Shown piece by piece: positions 7,654-16,545 of a stretch of 64,000 nt of DNA; the stretch's first letter is position 1; each line of letters begins with the position of its first letter. The position numbers and the translations under genes were made by a program. The DNA lies in contig NZ_RWIS01000003.1 of assembly GCF_003944705.1 (NCBI RefSeq), forward strand, positions 1 through 64,000, given 5' to 3'. This DNA is from Hymenobacter metallilatus. Lineage in GTDB: Bacteria > Bacteroidota > Bacteroidia > Cytophagales > Hymenobacteraceae. The notes beneath the pieces were generated by a model. It was given only the letters and a program-made list of their open reading frames with translations, was not told the origin of the DNA and did not search any database.

Positions 7654-8970
7654 ATGGAGACTAAGACCACGGCCTACGTTCCGTACAAAGTAAAAGACAT
7701 GAGCCTCGCCGAGTGGGGCCGCAAGGAAATCCGCCTGGCCGAAGCCGAAATGCCCGGCCTCATGTCGCTGCGGGCGGAGTATGGTGCCAGCAAGCCGCTG
7801 AAAGGCGCGCGCATTGCCGGTTGCCTGCACATGACCATCCAGACGGCCGTGCTCATCGAAACCCTCATTGAGCTGGGCGCCGACGTAACGTGGTCGTCGT
7901 GCAACATCTTCTCCACTCAGGACCACGCCGCTGCAGCCATTGCTGCGGCCGGTATTCCGGTGTATGCTTGGAAAGGCATGAACGAGGAGGAGTTTAACTG
8001 GTGCATCGAGCAGACCTTGTTCTTCGGTGAGGAGCGGCAGCCCCTGAACATGATTCTGGACGACGGGGGCGACCTGACCAACATGGTGCTCGACCAGTTC
8101 CCCGAGCTGGCCAGCGGCATCAAAGGTATTTCAGAGGAAACCACCACGGGTGTACTGCGCCTGATTGAGCGGGTGAAAGCCGGTACGCTGCCCATGCCCG
8201 CGTTCAACATCAACGATTCGGTAACCAAGTCCAAGTTCGATAACAAGTACGGCTGCAAAGAGTCGGCCGTGGATGCTATCCGCCGTGCTACCGACGTGAT
8301 GATGGCCGGCAAAGTGGCCGTAGTAGCCGGTTACGGCGACGTAGGAAAAGGTACCGCCGCTTCGTTGCGCGGTGCCGGAGCCCGTGTTATCGTGACGGAA
8401 ATTGACCCCATCTGCGCTTTGCAGGCGGCCATGGACAGCTATGAGGTGAAGAAGATGGAAAACGCCATTCCGCGCGCCGACATCGTCATCACCACCACCG
8501 GCAACTGCGACATTATCCGGGAGGAGCATTTCCGTGCCCTGAAGGATAAGGCTATTGTCTGCAACATCGGCCACTTCGACGATGAAATTGACATGGCTTG
8601 GCTGAACAAGAACTACGGCCACACCAAAGACACCGTGAAGCCCCAGGTGGATATTTACACCATCGACGGCAAAGAGGTGATTATTCTGGCTGAAGGCCGC
8701 CTCGTGAACCTTGGCTGTGCCACCGGCCACCCCTCGTTCGTAATGTCGAACTCTTTCACCAACCAGACGCTGGCTCAGCTGGAACTGTGGCAGCACGCTG
8801 ACAAGTACGAAAACGAGGTATATACCCTGCCCAAGCACCTTGATGAGAAGGTGGCCCGCCTGCACCTCGCCAAAATTGGCGTGGAGCTGGACGAGTTGAC
8901 GCCCAAGCAGGCTGACTATATCAAAGTACCCGTGGAAGGCCCGTTCAAATCGGACCTGTACCGCTACTAA
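7654..8970 (+). CDS. ahcY: Adenosylhomocysteinase (SAH hydrolase)
   Basis: This 438-residue enzyme splits S-adenosylhomocysteine into adenosine and homocysteine, relieving product inhibition of methyltransferases in the activated methyl cycle. Signatures include [20 protein letters not shown] near residues 49-68, [15 protein letters not shown] with the lysine and aspartate of the substrate site, the NAD-binding loop GYGDVGKG starting at residue 226, and the C-terminal KSDLYRY that reaches the neighbouring subunit's cofactor. The length fits the form without the large insertion seen in some plant and pathogen enzymes. It is a single-gene unit with its own -7 box and a 22-base perfect hairpin after the stop. 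Confidence 0.97.
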   Translation: METKTTAYVPYKVKDMSLAEWGRKEIRLAEAEMPGLMSLRAEYGASKPLKGARIAGCLHMTIQTAVLIETLIELGADVTWSSCNIFSTQDHAAAAIAAAGIPVYAWKGMNEEEFNWCIEQTLFFGEERQPLNMILDDGGDLTNMVLDQFPELASGIKGISEETTTGVLRLIERVKAGTLPMPAFNINDSVTKSKFDNKYGCKESAVDAIRRATDVMMAGKVAVVAGYGDVGKGTAASLRGAGARVIVTEIDPICALQAAMDSYEVKKMENAIPRADIVITTTGNCDIIREEHFRALKDKAIVCNIGHFDDEIDMAWLNKNYGHTKDTVKPQVDIYTIDGKEVIILAEGRLVNLGCATGHPSFVMSNSFTNQTLAQLELWQHADKYENEVYTLPKHLDEKVARLHLAKIGVELDELTPKQADYIKVPVEGPFKSDLYRY

Positions 8971-8980
8971 GCGGATCCGA

Positions 8981-9038
8981 CTTCCCAAAGGAAAGCCCCA
9001 CCTGGCACTGCGCCGGGTGGGGCTTTCCTTTGGGAAGA
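8981..9038. terminator. Bidirectional terminator, 22-bp perfect stem
   Basis: Arms at 8981-9002 and 9017-9038 are perfect inverted copies (CTTCCCAAAGGAAAGCCCC...) with a 14-base loop. It lies between the convergent ahcY and DUF4870 genes and can serve both. Confidence 0.85.
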
Positions 9039-9056
9039 AGCCAGAAAATGAATTCG

Positions 9057-9404
9057 CTAGGAGATAAAGCGAATAGACAGCGGATAAGGCCAGACGATGC
9101 CCTCGTTGGCCTTGATGCCCCCGATAATAGGAAACACCAGCGTCAGAATGCCCAGGATGGCCAGCAGTGGAATGCCAATCAGCAGGAAGCTTAATATACC
9201 ACATACTACGCCATATAGAAGGGCGCTGAGCAGCCAGTTCATCACTACTTTGCCGTGAGCATCAATTTCCGGTAGCTCGTTCTTCTTTATCTGCCATAGC
9301 ACAATGGGCAGAATAAAGCCTGCCCCCGGTACCAGCAGGCCCGCTAACAGGGAGAAGTGCAGGAACATAGCCCACTGGCGGGTGTCCGAATCGGAATAGT
9401 GCAT
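9057..9404 (-). CDS. DUF4870 small membrane protein
   Basis: A 115-residue integral membrane protein of the DUF4870 family. It begins HYSDSDTRQWAMFLHFS, a usual opening for the family (an N-terminal R-x-W-A-M-x-x-H-x-S pattern), and has three or four hydrophobic helices: LLAGLLVPGAGFILPIVLWQ, then LLSALLYGVVCGILSFLLIG and LAILGILTLVFPIIGGI. The function is unknown; it may sit in the inner membrane. I chose the ATG at 9404 over the TTG at 9458 because the extra 18 residues are polar and not family-like. It could be the last gene of a minus-strand run with the LLM oxidoreductase (73-bp gap). Confidence 0.82.
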   Translation of the reverse strand: MHYSDSDTRQWAMFLHFSLLAGLLVPGAGFILPIVLWQIKKNELPEIDAHGKVVMNWLLSALLYGVVCGILSFLLIGIPLLAILGILTLVFPIIGGIKANEGIVWPYPLSIRFIS

Positions 9405-9477
9405 GGCGCGCTGACCGTAAACGGCGTCGGAGTTGACAGCCGACGGTAAGTAACACAAAAATTCTGGGTCCGATTGG

Positions 9478-10515
9478 CTACGCTGGTACTGCCAGCCGCT
9501 CGCGCACGGCGGGGGCTACTAGTTGCCCAAACAGCTCGGTGGAGCGGAGCACTGCTTCGTGGGGCATACCTTCCAGCATCAGCTGGCCAATAAAACGAGT
9601 GTTGCCAAACAAACCGTGCAGGTACACCAGCTTCTCAATGATTTCCTGTGGGGTACCCACAAACAATGGCCCCTGCGGTCCACGCAGGTGGTCAAACTGC
9701 TGCCGCGACATAGGCGGCCAGCCCCGCTCCCGGCCAATGCGGTTCATCACCAGAGAGTAGGCAGGAAAGAACTCATCGGCAGCCTGCCGGGAGTCTTCGG
9801 CCAGGTGAAAGTGGCAGTTAATGCACAGCGGCAGCGGGTCAGTATGGCCAGCTTGTTGAGCAGCGCGGCGGTGCAGCTCGGCAAACGATACGTACTGTGC
9901 CGGTGCCCCGCCCAAAATGGCAATGGTGAGCCCCAAGCCCAGGGCGCCGGCCCGGGCCGCCGAAGCGGGCGTACCGCCCACGCCAATCCAGATAGGTAGC
10001 TTGGGCTGTACGGGGCGCGGATATACCCCTTTTCCCGTAATGGCTGCCCGGTGCTTACCCTGCCAGGTTACTATTTCCTGCTCGTTGAGCTGCAGCAGCA
10101 GGCCCAGCTTCTCGGCAAACAGCGCATCGTAATCCTGCAGATCCTGCCCAAACAGCGGAAACGACTCAATGAAGGAGCCGCGTCCGGCAATAATTTCGGC
10201 CCGACCGTTGGAAATCAGATCCAGCGTGGCAAAGTTCTGAAACGTGCGCACCGGATCAGTGGAGCTAAGCACCGTTACGGCACTGGTAAGCCGTACGCGG
10301 CTACTCACGGCTGCCACCGCCGCCAACATTATCTCCGGCGACGATACCACGTAATCAGCCCGGTGATGCTCACCAATGGCTACTACATCCAGGCCCGCCT
10401 CGTCGGCCCGGCGGCCCAGCGCCACTAGTTCCTGCGTGCGTTGGGCCGCGGCCGTGTCGCCGCCAGCTACGTGGGCGGGCGCTATTTCCCCAAATGAGCT
10501 AATGCCAAGTTCCAT
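9478..10515 (-). CDS. LLM-class (luciferase-like) oxidoreductase
   Basis: The 345-residue product has the TIM-barrel features of bacterial luciferase-like flavin or F420 oxidoreductases: the opening MELGISSFGEIAP, AIGEHHRADYVVSSPEIML near residues 47-65, and LPIWIGVGGTPASAARAGAL near 174-193. Members oxidise or monooxygenate small organic molecules, commonly with FMNH2; the substrate cannot be told from sequence. I took the ATG at 10515 because the family starts here; an in-frame extension to 10581 adds 22 unrelated residues. It lies 67 bp downstream of the membrane protein gene in the same direction. Confidence 0.85.
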   Translation of the reverse strand: MELGISSFGEIAPAHVAGGDTAAAQRTQELVALGRRADEAGLDVVAIGEHHRADYVVSSPEIMLAAVAAVSSRVRLTSAVTVLSSTDPVRTFQNFATLDLISNGRAEIIAGRGSFIESFPLFGQDLQDYDALFAEKLGLLLQLNEQEIVTWQGKHRAAITGKGVYPRPVQPKLPIWIGVGGTPASAARAGALGLGLTIAILGGAPAQYVSFAELHRRAAQQAGHTDPLPLCINCHFHLAEDSRQAADEFFPAYSLVMNRIGRERGWPPMSRQQFDHLRGPQGPLFVGTPQEIIEKLVYLHGLFGNTRFIGQLMLEGMPHEAVLRSTELFGQLVAPAVRERLAVPA

Positions 10516-10582
10516 ACAATCGTGAATCAGGTAGGTACATGAATTTGGTTGCCTAACGTGGCAATACGCCAGTTTGTTCACG

Positions 10583-11773
10583 CTACCTGCTCACCGTGAA
10601 CCACGGAATACCCAGCCGGCCCGGAAACTGATGTATCCGCACGGAGTCGCCGGGCATCGTTTGGTTGTAGATTTCTTCCGTCACGGTTACGTCGTCGGGT
10701 GTGGCTCGGGGGCCCCAGGCGCCTACTTCGAGGTAGTAGGTGGTGGTTTTGCCGGAGGAGTAATGCTTGCCTCGTACCGGTACGCGGTACACCTGTGGCC
10801 TGGCCTCCTCGAACGCGCAGTTATAGGCCACCGGGGCCGCGTAGGCATACGGTAGCACACAGAACGTCAGCATACCCACTACACCCCAGCGGCCGTTGGG
10901 GTCCTTGATAAACCGCCAGCTGCCGTATGCCAATAGCCCTCCAAACAGCCCGCCGATTGCCGCTATCCAGGGCCACACGGGCGTAACTTCCAGCAGCTCG
11001 AAGTCAAATAGGTCACGCAGCAGCAGCGCCAGCGGAGGGGAGAACAGGGCCGGGAGCAGAGACGGGTAAGCGCTGTCGTTCCGTTCGTCGGGCCGAATGA
11101 GGCCTTGGTGCCAGAGTAAGGCAGCCAAGGCCAGGGGCGGTAGCGTGAGGCCTGCCTGTAGCGCCCACTCGTAGGGCGTGGGGTAAAAGAGCAGCCAGGC
11201 GGCCACAGCCCAGGCCAGCGTGTTCAGCACGCGACACAGTTGCCGGGCCTGGGTCAGCTTTTCTTCCCGCTCCGGAGCGGTGCGGCCCAAGGTTTCGTCC
11301 TGCAGAATCTGCTGCGCCTCCTGCTCCCGCTGCTGCACATCCAGGTTCGGAAAGCGGACGGCCAGCCACTGCTGTATGCCCGCGTAGTTTTCACTGGTAT
11401 AGCCTATTCTGATGGATGGATACTCCTTCGAGACGGGCACGATATACGTATATTTATCATCGAGCCGGTACCCCCTGATGGCCGTGCGCGGAATTTCCTT
11501 GCGGCGCAGTGCTCCTTCGTAGCGGATGCTGTGCTCAGTGAGAATGTGCCGCGCTTTGTGGGTTTCATATAGTCCGTAGATGAAGAACAGACCCATAGCC
11601 CAGAACACTCCTGATAAAGCAACCAAACCGGCATTCCAGCCTTTATCGGCAAATAGCAGCGGCGCGCCCAGAAACAGCAGAATCAGGGGCGGAACAAATA
11701 CATAAATGAAAATACGCCAGCCCTTAGCGGTGCCGTAGCTGTGTACTGTATTGGTGGCGGTAGAAAGAGGCAT
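10583..11773 (-). CDS. Hypothetical multi-pass membrane protein, 396 aa
   Basis: I do not recognise a named family. The protein opens with two membrane helices (about 20-42 IFIYVFVPPLILLFLGAPLL and 48-68), then a soluble segment (70-180) resembling a bacterial PH-like domain (IRYEGALRRKEIPRTAIRGY), then four to five helices between about 183 and 325, and ends with a soluble C-terminal segment containing YYLEVGAWGPRATPDD. The architecture resembles DUF3592- or PH-domain membrane proteins. It has a good promoter: TAGCTTTG at 11812-11819 with a TTG 20 bases upstream. It may be cotranscribed with the LLM gene. The function is unknown. Confidence 0.65.
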   Translation of the reverse strand: MPLSTATNTVHSYGTAKGWRIFIYVFVPPLILLFLGAPLLFADKGWNAGLVALSGVFWAMGLFFIYGLYETHKARHILTEHSIRYEGALRRKEIPRTAIRGYRLDDKYTYIVPVSKEYPSIRIGYTSENYAGIQQWLAVRFPNLDVQQREQEAQQILQDETLGRTAPEREEKLTQARQLCRVLNTLAWAVAAWLLFYPTPYEWALQAGLTLPPLALAALLWHQGLIRPDERNDSAYPSLLPALFSPPLALLLRDLFDFELLEVTPVWPWIAAIGGLFGGLLAYGSWRFIKDPNGRWGVVGMLTFCVLPYAYAAPVAYNCAFEEARPQVYRVPVRGKHYSSGKTTTYYLEVGAWGPRATPDDVTVTEEIYNQTMPGDSVRIHQFPGRLGIPWFTVSR

Positions 11774-11811
11774 TAGCAGGGTAAGCGGGCCAGAAATTCA
11801 AATAGATACCT

Positions 11812-11842
11812 CAAAGCTAGGTCCCTACATGACAACGACCAA
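11812..11842 (-). promoter_or_regulatory. Promoter of the 396-residue membrane protein gene
   Basis: On the minus strand a TTG (complement at 11840-11842) is followed by 20 bases and then TAGCTTTG (complement at 11812-11819), which matches the Bacteroidetes sigma-A consensus. It lies 38 bases before the ATG. Confidence 0.7.
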
Positions 11843-11887
11843 CCCGAAGAGCTGGCCGTTTGCGTAAGCGAGTAGGCTGACTCCTGG

Positions 11888-12763
11888 TTACTCCTGAAAA
11901 AACGGCTGCCCCACCAGCCGCTCCGATTCCTGCCACAGCCGCTGGGCATTATCGGGCGTGTTGAAACCAGACTTTACTGCCTCCGGGCGCTGCTTCACGA
12001 AGTAGCCGCCGCTGGTCTGGGCCACTTCCGGCGCCGTAGCCAGGTAGATGCTGGTCTGGGCTCCATCCTCGGAGGAAGTCATGAATGGCGCGGCTACTTT
12101 ATAGAAGGCCCGCGTCAGCCAGGTAGAGTTGCTGCCGAAGTTGCTGGCTACCACGCCGGGATGCAGGCTGTTGGTACTCACGTTGTGGATGCCCCGTTCC
12201 CGCAGCCGCCGCGCCAGCTCCTGCGTGAACATGATGTTGAACAGCTTGGAGTTGGCGTAGGCCCGCATGGGCGAGTAGCTGCCGGCCACATCCAGGGTAG
12301 CAAAATCGGGTTTGGCGAACTGGTAAGCCATAGAAGCCACGTTGACGATGCGTGCCGCCGGACTCTGCTGCAACTTGGGCAGCAGCAAGCTGGTGAGCAG
12401 AAACGGGCCAAGGTGGTTGGTGGTCAGTGTCATTTCCGGGCCGCTGGCGGAGGTTTCCCGCTCGTTGCCGAACACCAGCCCGGCATTGTTTACCAGCACG
12501 TCCAGCCGGGCGTAGCGCTGATTGAATTCCTCCGCCGCCCGCCGCACCTGGTTCAGGTCCGATAGGTCGCAGAGTAGCACATCCACCCGGCGGCCGGGCC
12601 AGGCCTCCGGCTGAATTTCCTGGCGGGTACGGGCCGCTTTATCGGCATTTCGGGCCAGCAGTACTACGTGGTAGCCCTGCCGGGCCAGCTGTTGGGCCGT
12701 TACCTTACCAATACCGGAAGTAGCACCCGTAACGAGGGCAATAGGTTCAAAAGAAGTTGTCAT
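11888..12763 (-). CDS. Short-chain dehydrogenase/reductase (retinol dehydrogenase-like)
   Basis: The 291-residue protein is a classical SDR: the cofactor motif ALVTGATSGIGKVTA at about residues 8-22, DVLVNNAGLVFG near 84-95, a catalytic Ser in RIVNVASMAYQF near 134-145, and YANSKLFNIMF (YxxxK) near 163-173. It follows the RDH11-14-like subgroup with NAD(P) as cofactor; the substrate is unknown. I set the start at the ATG at 12763 because the family begins a few residues before the glycine motif; the longer frame to 12868 adds 35 residues with no homology signature. It is probably monocistronic. Confidence 0.88.
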   Translation of the reverse strand: MTTSFEPIALVTGATSGIGKVTAQQLARQGYHVVLLARNADKAARTRQEIQPEAWPGRRVDVLLCDLSDLNQVRRAAEEFNQRYARLDVLVNNAGLVFGNERETSASGPEMTLTTNHLGPFLLTSLLLPKLQQSPAARIVNVASMAYQFAKPDFATLDVAGSYSPMRAYANSKLFNIMFTQELARRLRERGIHNVSTNSLHPGVVASNFGSNSTWLTRAFYKVAAPFMTSSEDGAQTSIYLATAPEVAQTSGGYFVKQRPEAVKSGFNTPDNAQRLWQESERLVGQPFFQE

Positions 12764-13049
12764 ATGGCAATTGGCTAGGCTCGGTAGACTATACGCAACC
12801 CGCTGGGGTAGGGTAGGTGCTCCGGCCGATTTGCCTGATGTTGGGTGGCAGTAGCAAGGAAGCGTCATTCTGAGCGTGGCCAGGAGCGAAGCAAAGGAGT
12901 TTTGCGTGCCGACGTTGCAATGGTACTCCTTGCGTTAGCACGTAGGATTGCTTCTTTCGCCGGTGTACCAAGTTTTGAAACAGATTTTGTCAACCGTCCA
13001 CGCGCGTTAACAAGCCGGCAAACCCGCTACACCAGGCCATTCCAACACA
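12764..13049. other. Intergenic stretch, possible degenerate repeat
   Basis: No gene is supported in these 286 bases. The part at about 12862-12950 (GCGTCATTCTGAGCG onward, with GGAGTTTTGCGTGC and later CTCCTTGCGTTAGCACG) looks like an imperfect, decayed palindromic element. Without a second copy this is weak. Confidence 0.3.
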
Positions 13050-13856
13050 CTAACGGGCCACCACCAGCCGGCAGCTGGCCGGGCGGCCACCAACCGATTC
13101 AACCCGAACCAAGTAGGTAGCTGAGGGTAAATTGGTGGTAGAAAATGTAAAGGAAGCGGCAGCCGTGGAAAACGCCCCGACCAGTCGCCCCTGCAAGTCC
13201 AGCACCTGTATTTGCCGGTGCGCCGGGCCGGAGAAGCGCAGGGTAGTTTCGGTGGTGGCGGGGTTGGGGTAGAGTTCTGGCGCCGCCGTGGGCTGGGCCC
13301 CGGCCAGCGGCACCGCTCGTGCGTCAACGGCGGGCCGCAGCCGGTACGCCGGAAAACTATCGGGCATAGCAGCATAAAACGAGTGAAGCTGCCGCTTGTC
13401 GAAGCGTACCCGCACACTGTCGCCGCTGAAGCTGCGGAAGCGCACCAGCTGCGCAAACCGGCCTCCTTCAATGGCTCCCGATAAGTCTTGCATCTGCGCG
13501 TGGCCCGTGTTCAGACCTTGCACCAAGCCGCGCCGGATTCGGACGGCATGTACCCAGCTACCCCCCGAATTTGGCCGTGCGGTAACCAGGTAGTATAGTC
13601 CCCGATACCGGAAAGCCTGGGCACTGAGCCATTCTTCGCGGCTACTATCATGCTCTATGCTGAAGGTGTTGAGGCCCGTTTGAGCGTCGTACGTCAGGCC
13701 GAATTGGATGGTGTCTTCTGCCAGCAGCATCCCCCGCGGCCCCAGCACCTGCGCCAGATTCAGGGGCCGGGCCACCACAACCTCATCAAACCGGGCCGCC
13801 GGTTCCTCGCAGGCCGTTAGCAGGCTCAGCAGTATCAACAGAAAAGCAGTGCGCAT
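13050..13856 (-). CDS. Lipoprotein with T9SS C-terminal sorting domain
   Basis: The 268-residue protein begins MRTAFLLILLSLLTAC, a lipoprotein signal with the Cys at residue 16, followed by acidic EEP. Its last 75 residues are a type A Por-secretion sorting domain: PELYPNPATTETTLRFSG, then QIQVLDLQGRLVG, LPSATYLVRV and the basic end CRLVVAR. Such a domain directs export through the type IX system and usually replacement by an LPS anchor. The central region (about 25-185) is not recognised. It follows a TPR protein gene by 22 bp, so the two are likely cotranscribed. I chose the ATG at 13856; the longer frame has an implausible Cys-rich leader that overlaps the upstream gene. Confidence 0.8.
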   Translation of the reverse strand: MRTAFLLILLSLLTACEEPAARFDEVVVARPLNLAQVLGPRGMLLAEDTIQFGLTYDAQTGLNTFSIEHDSSREEWLSAQAFRYRGLYYLVTARPNSGGSWVHAVRIRRGLVQGLNTGHAQMQDLSGAIEGGRFAQLVRFRSFSGDSVRVRFDKRQLHSFYAAMPDSFPAYRLRPAVDARAVPLAGAQPTAAPELYPNPATTETTLRFSGPAHRQIQVLDLQGRLVGAFSTAAASFTFSTTNLPSATYLVRVESVGGRPASCRLVVAR

Positions 13857-13878
13857 ACCGCAGATAGGACAAATGGAG

Positions 13879-14640
13879 TTACTTGCGGCGGATTTTACCT
13901 GGTGCCAACCGTGGCAACCGGGCCAGATATGGCCGCACGTAGGTATTGCGGGGGAACAGCCGCAAGGTTTGCTGCCCGAACTGACGGCAGAGGTCGGCCT
14001 CTCCCAACTCGAATAAGCACTCCGTCTGATACTGAAGCATTTGCTCCTGCAATTTGCTACCTGCGTACAGGTCAGTGGGAGCAGCCAGTACCGCCTGTGA
14101 GATGCAGAGCAACGCCTCGGCCCATTGCGCATTATCCATGTGCAAAGTCCCTAGTTTCCAGTACGCTTCCGCAAATTGCGCATCCACTACCACCGCTGAG
14201 TCACTGGCAGGAACGGCACTGCGTACCCGGTTCACTAACTGCTGATACAGCGTGTGGGCGCGGGGCTTTTGGGCATCGGTCCGGTAAAGGGCACGGGCCA
14301 GCTGATTCAGAATAAATGGATTATCCGGCTCTTTCTGATAAGCTTCCTCCACCAGAGCCGCCGCTTCGGCGTAGCGGCCCGCCCCGTAGGCCTCCTCCGA
14401 CTTCACCAACGCTAGGCCATACCGCACCGACCGGATCAGCGGCATTTCGGAGGTATACCCCACTACTTGCCCGGGCTGAATTTTGGTGCCCAGTAGCCGG
14501 GTATCAAAGTCGACGTGCAGCATTTCAATTGTGTTAATACCCCGGGGCAGAACTACCTGTGGGCTGTGCACCCAATACCGGTTCTGAGCCTGGCCAGCTG
14601 TGGAGAGGCTGAAAAAGAGCAGTAGGAACAGGATGCGCAT
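13879..14640 (-). CDS. Exported TPR-repeat protein
   Basis: The 253-residue product has a signal peptide (MRILFLLLFFSLSTAGQAQ) and then helical repeats: YGAGRYAEAAALVEEAYQKE near residues 85-104, NPFILNQLARALYRTD and AEAYWKLGTLHMDNAQWAEA are clear TPR units with alternating small and aromatic positions. TPR proteins scaffold protein complexes, here presumably in the periplasm or on the surface. It is the first gene of a pair with the T9SS-tagged lipoprotein, hinting that they act together. I chose the ATG at 14640 because it begins the signal peptide; the in-frame extension to 14694 adds polar residues that would bury it. Confidence 0.75.
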   Translation of the reverse strand: MRILFLLLFFSLSTAGQAQNRYWVHSPQVVLPRGINTIEMLHVDFDTRLLGTKIQPGQVVGYTSEMPLIRSVRYGLALVKSEEAYGAGRYAEAAALVEEAYQKEPDNPFILNQLARALYRTDAQKPRAHTLYQQLVNRVRSAVPASDSAVVVDAQFAEAYWKLGTLHMDNAQWAEALLCISQAVLAAPTDLYAGSKLQEQMLQYQTECLFELGEADLCRQFGQQTLRLFPRNTYVRPYLARLPRLAPGKIRRK

Positions 14641-14746
14641 ACTGGCGAAAGAGTTAGACAACGGATACCTCTCAATACCAGCAGCAGCCCTCACGTAACC
14701 CTACCAGGCGGCTGCCCCGGCATAAACCCCGATATTTGCCCGCGTT

Positions 14747-15511
14747 ATGTCCCAGGTTCCGCTGTCCGTCGTCATCATCACCTTCAACGAAGAAGCCAAC
14801 ATTGCCCGCTGCCTCGAAGCCGCCCGCCCCATTGCCGACGAGCTGCTAGTGGTAGACAGCTTCTCCACCGACCGCACGACGGAAATTTGCCGGGAGCTGG
14901 GTGCCCGGGTGGTTCAGCACGCTTTTGAAGGATACGTGGAGCAGAAAAACTACGCCACGGAGCAGGCCCGCCACAACCACGTACTGCAGCTCGATGCCGA
15001 TGAGGTACTGACCGAAGAGCTGCGCCACAGCATCCGGCGGGCCACGGAGCACTGGCAGGGCGGGGGCTATACTCTGGCCCGCCTCACCAACTACTGCGGC
15101 CATTGGGTGCGCCACGGCGGCTGGTACCCCGACCGGAAGCTGCGCCTCTACGACCGGCGCCTGGGCCGCTGGGAGGGTCTGCTGCTGCACGAGCGGTATG
15201 CGCTGGCCGCCGGCCAACCGGCCCCGCTGCCCCTGGCCGGCGACGCCCTGCACTACTCTTACAATTCCGTGGCGCAGCACGTAACCCAGCTCAACCGCTT
15301 CACCAGTATTGCCGCCGATGAGCTGTGGCTGCGGGGCAAGCGCCGCGTTACGCTGTTTCACCTGCTGCTGAAGCCCTGGTGGAAGTTCGTGCACGGCTAC
15401 GTGCTGCGGCGGGGCTTCCTGGATGGATTTGCGGGCCTGAGCATTGCCGTCATTTCGGCCTGGGGCGTGTTTCTGAAGTTTGCCAAGCTCAAAACCAAAG
15501 CCTCCGCATGA
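14747..15511 (+). CDS. Family 2 glycosyltransferase (WaaE/KdtX-like)
   Basis: The 254-residue enzyme has the GT-A opening SVVIITFNEEANIARCLEA, the nucleotide-sugar segment LLVVDSFSTDRTTEIC, the QKNYA segment of the WaaE-type group and the metal-binding LQLDADEVLTEEL near residues 80-92. WaaE-like proteins add glucose to the heptose of the LPS core; donor and acceptor here are inferred. Towards the C-terminus KFVHGYVLRRGFLDGFAG and a hydrophobic helix suggest membrane association. The stop codon overlaps the ATG of the heptosyltransferase gene by four bases, showing an operon. The sequence GATATTTG at 14731-14738 could be a weak -7 box just before the start. Confidence 0.88.
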   Translation: MSQVPLSVVIITFNEEANIARCLEAARPIADELLVVDSFSTDRTTEICRELGARVVQHAFEGYVEQKNYATEQARHNHVLQLDADEVLTEELRHSIRRATEHWQGGGYTLARLTNYCGHWVRHGGWYPDRKLRLYDRRLGRWEGLLLHERYALAAGQPAPLPLAGDALHYSYNSVAQHVTQLNRFTSIAADELWLRGKRRVTLFHLLLKPWWKFVHGYVLRRGFLDGFAGLSIAVISAWGVFLKFAKLKTKASA

Positions 15512-16545
15512 GCCGCACCTTCCTGCTCAGCCGCACCGATGCCATCGGCGACGTGGTGCTCACGCTACCCGTGGCCGGCCGCCTGAAACAGCTGTTTCCG
15601 GGCTGCCGGGTGCTGCTGCTGGGGCGCACCTACACCCAGGCCGTAGCCGCCGCCTGCCCCTGGCTGGATGGGTTTCTGAATTTCGACGAACTACGGCAGC
15701 TGCCCGAAGCCGCTCAGGTAGCTGCCCTCCAGGCCACCGGCGCCGATATCATCCTGCACGTTTTTCCGAACCGCCACTTGGCCTGGCTGGCCCGCAAAGC
15801 CGGCATTGCGCACCGCCTCGGCACCTGCAGCCGGTGGTTTCACTGGCTTACCTGCACCCGGCTAGTGGCCTTAAGCCGCCGCCACTCGCCCCTGCATGAG
15901 GCCCAATTGAATCTGCAGCTGCTGCAAGGCCTGGGCATATCCGAAACCATGCCCCTGGCAGCCGTTGCGCCGCTGGTGCAGCTCACGCCCACCGTGCCGC
16001 TTCGGCCGGAGCTGTTGGCGCTTCTGCAGGCCCGCCAGCCTGGCCAGCTCAACCTTATCCTGCACCCGCGCAGCCGGGGCAGCGCCCGGGAGTGGGGACT
16101 GGCGCATTTTGGGCAGTTGGTCCGGCTGCTCTACCAGGCCGGGCACCGCGTATTCATCACCGGTACCGCCGCCGAGGGCGAGGAGCTACGGGAGTGGCTG
16201 CCGCAGCACCAGCCCTATCTGGCCGCCGACCTGACGGGTCAGCTCAGTCTGCCCGAGTTCATTGCCTTTATTGCCGCCGCCGACGGGCTGGTGGCCGGTA
16301 GCACCGGCCCTTTGCACTTGGCTGCCGCGTTGGGCCGATACGCGCTGGGACTGTATCCGCCTATTCGGCCCATGCACCCCGGCCGTTGGGCTCCATTGGG
16401 TCCTCACGCCGGGTTTATGGTGTTTGATAAACCCAACTGCCAGGACTGCCGCACCCAGCCGGCCGCCTGCACCTGCATTAAGGCGTTGGAGCCGCTCGGG
16501 GTGCTGGCGCGCATCCGGCAGTGGGTGCCGCTGCCTATTGCTTAA
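15508..16545 (+). CDS. Family 9 glycosyltransferase (ADP-heptose:LPS heptosyltransferase-like)
   Basis: The 345-residue protein begins SRTFLLSRTDAIGDVVLTLP, the canonical opening of WaaC/WaaF-type heptosyltransferases, with the catalytic Asp in DAIGDV. The second Rossmann domain has LILHPRSRGSAREWGLAHFG near residues 178-197 and AADGLVAGSTGPLHLAAALG near 255-275, the donor-binding motifs of GT9. A cluster of cysteines near the C-terminus (CQDCRTQPAACTC) is unusual and could bind metal. The start is the ATG at 15508, which overlaps the stop of the upstream glycosyltransferase; the longer frame back to 15325 runs inside that gene and is not real. It builds the LPS inner core at the cytoplasmic membrane. 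Confidence 0.9.
   Translation: MSRTFLLSRTDAIGDVVLTLPVAGRLKQLFPGCRVLLLGRTYTQAVAAACPWLDGFLNFDELRQLPEAAQVAALQATGADIILHVFPNRHLAWLARKAGIAHRLGTCSRWFHWLTCTRLVALSRRHSPLHEAQLNLQLLQGLGISETMPLAAVAPLVQLTPTVPLRPELLALLQARQPGQLNLILHPRSRGSAREWGLAHFGQLVRLLYQAGHRVFITGTAAEGEELREWLPQHQPYLAADLTGQLSLPEFIAFIAAADGLVAGSTGPLHLAAALGRYALGLYPPIRPMHPGRWAPLGPHAGFMVFDKPNCQDCRTQPAACTCIKALEPLGVLARIRQWVPLPIA

Noticed and set aside
12862-12950. Decayed palindromic repeat upstream of the SDR gene
   Set aside because: The arms match poorly and no second copy is in the window, so it is kept only as a weak note.
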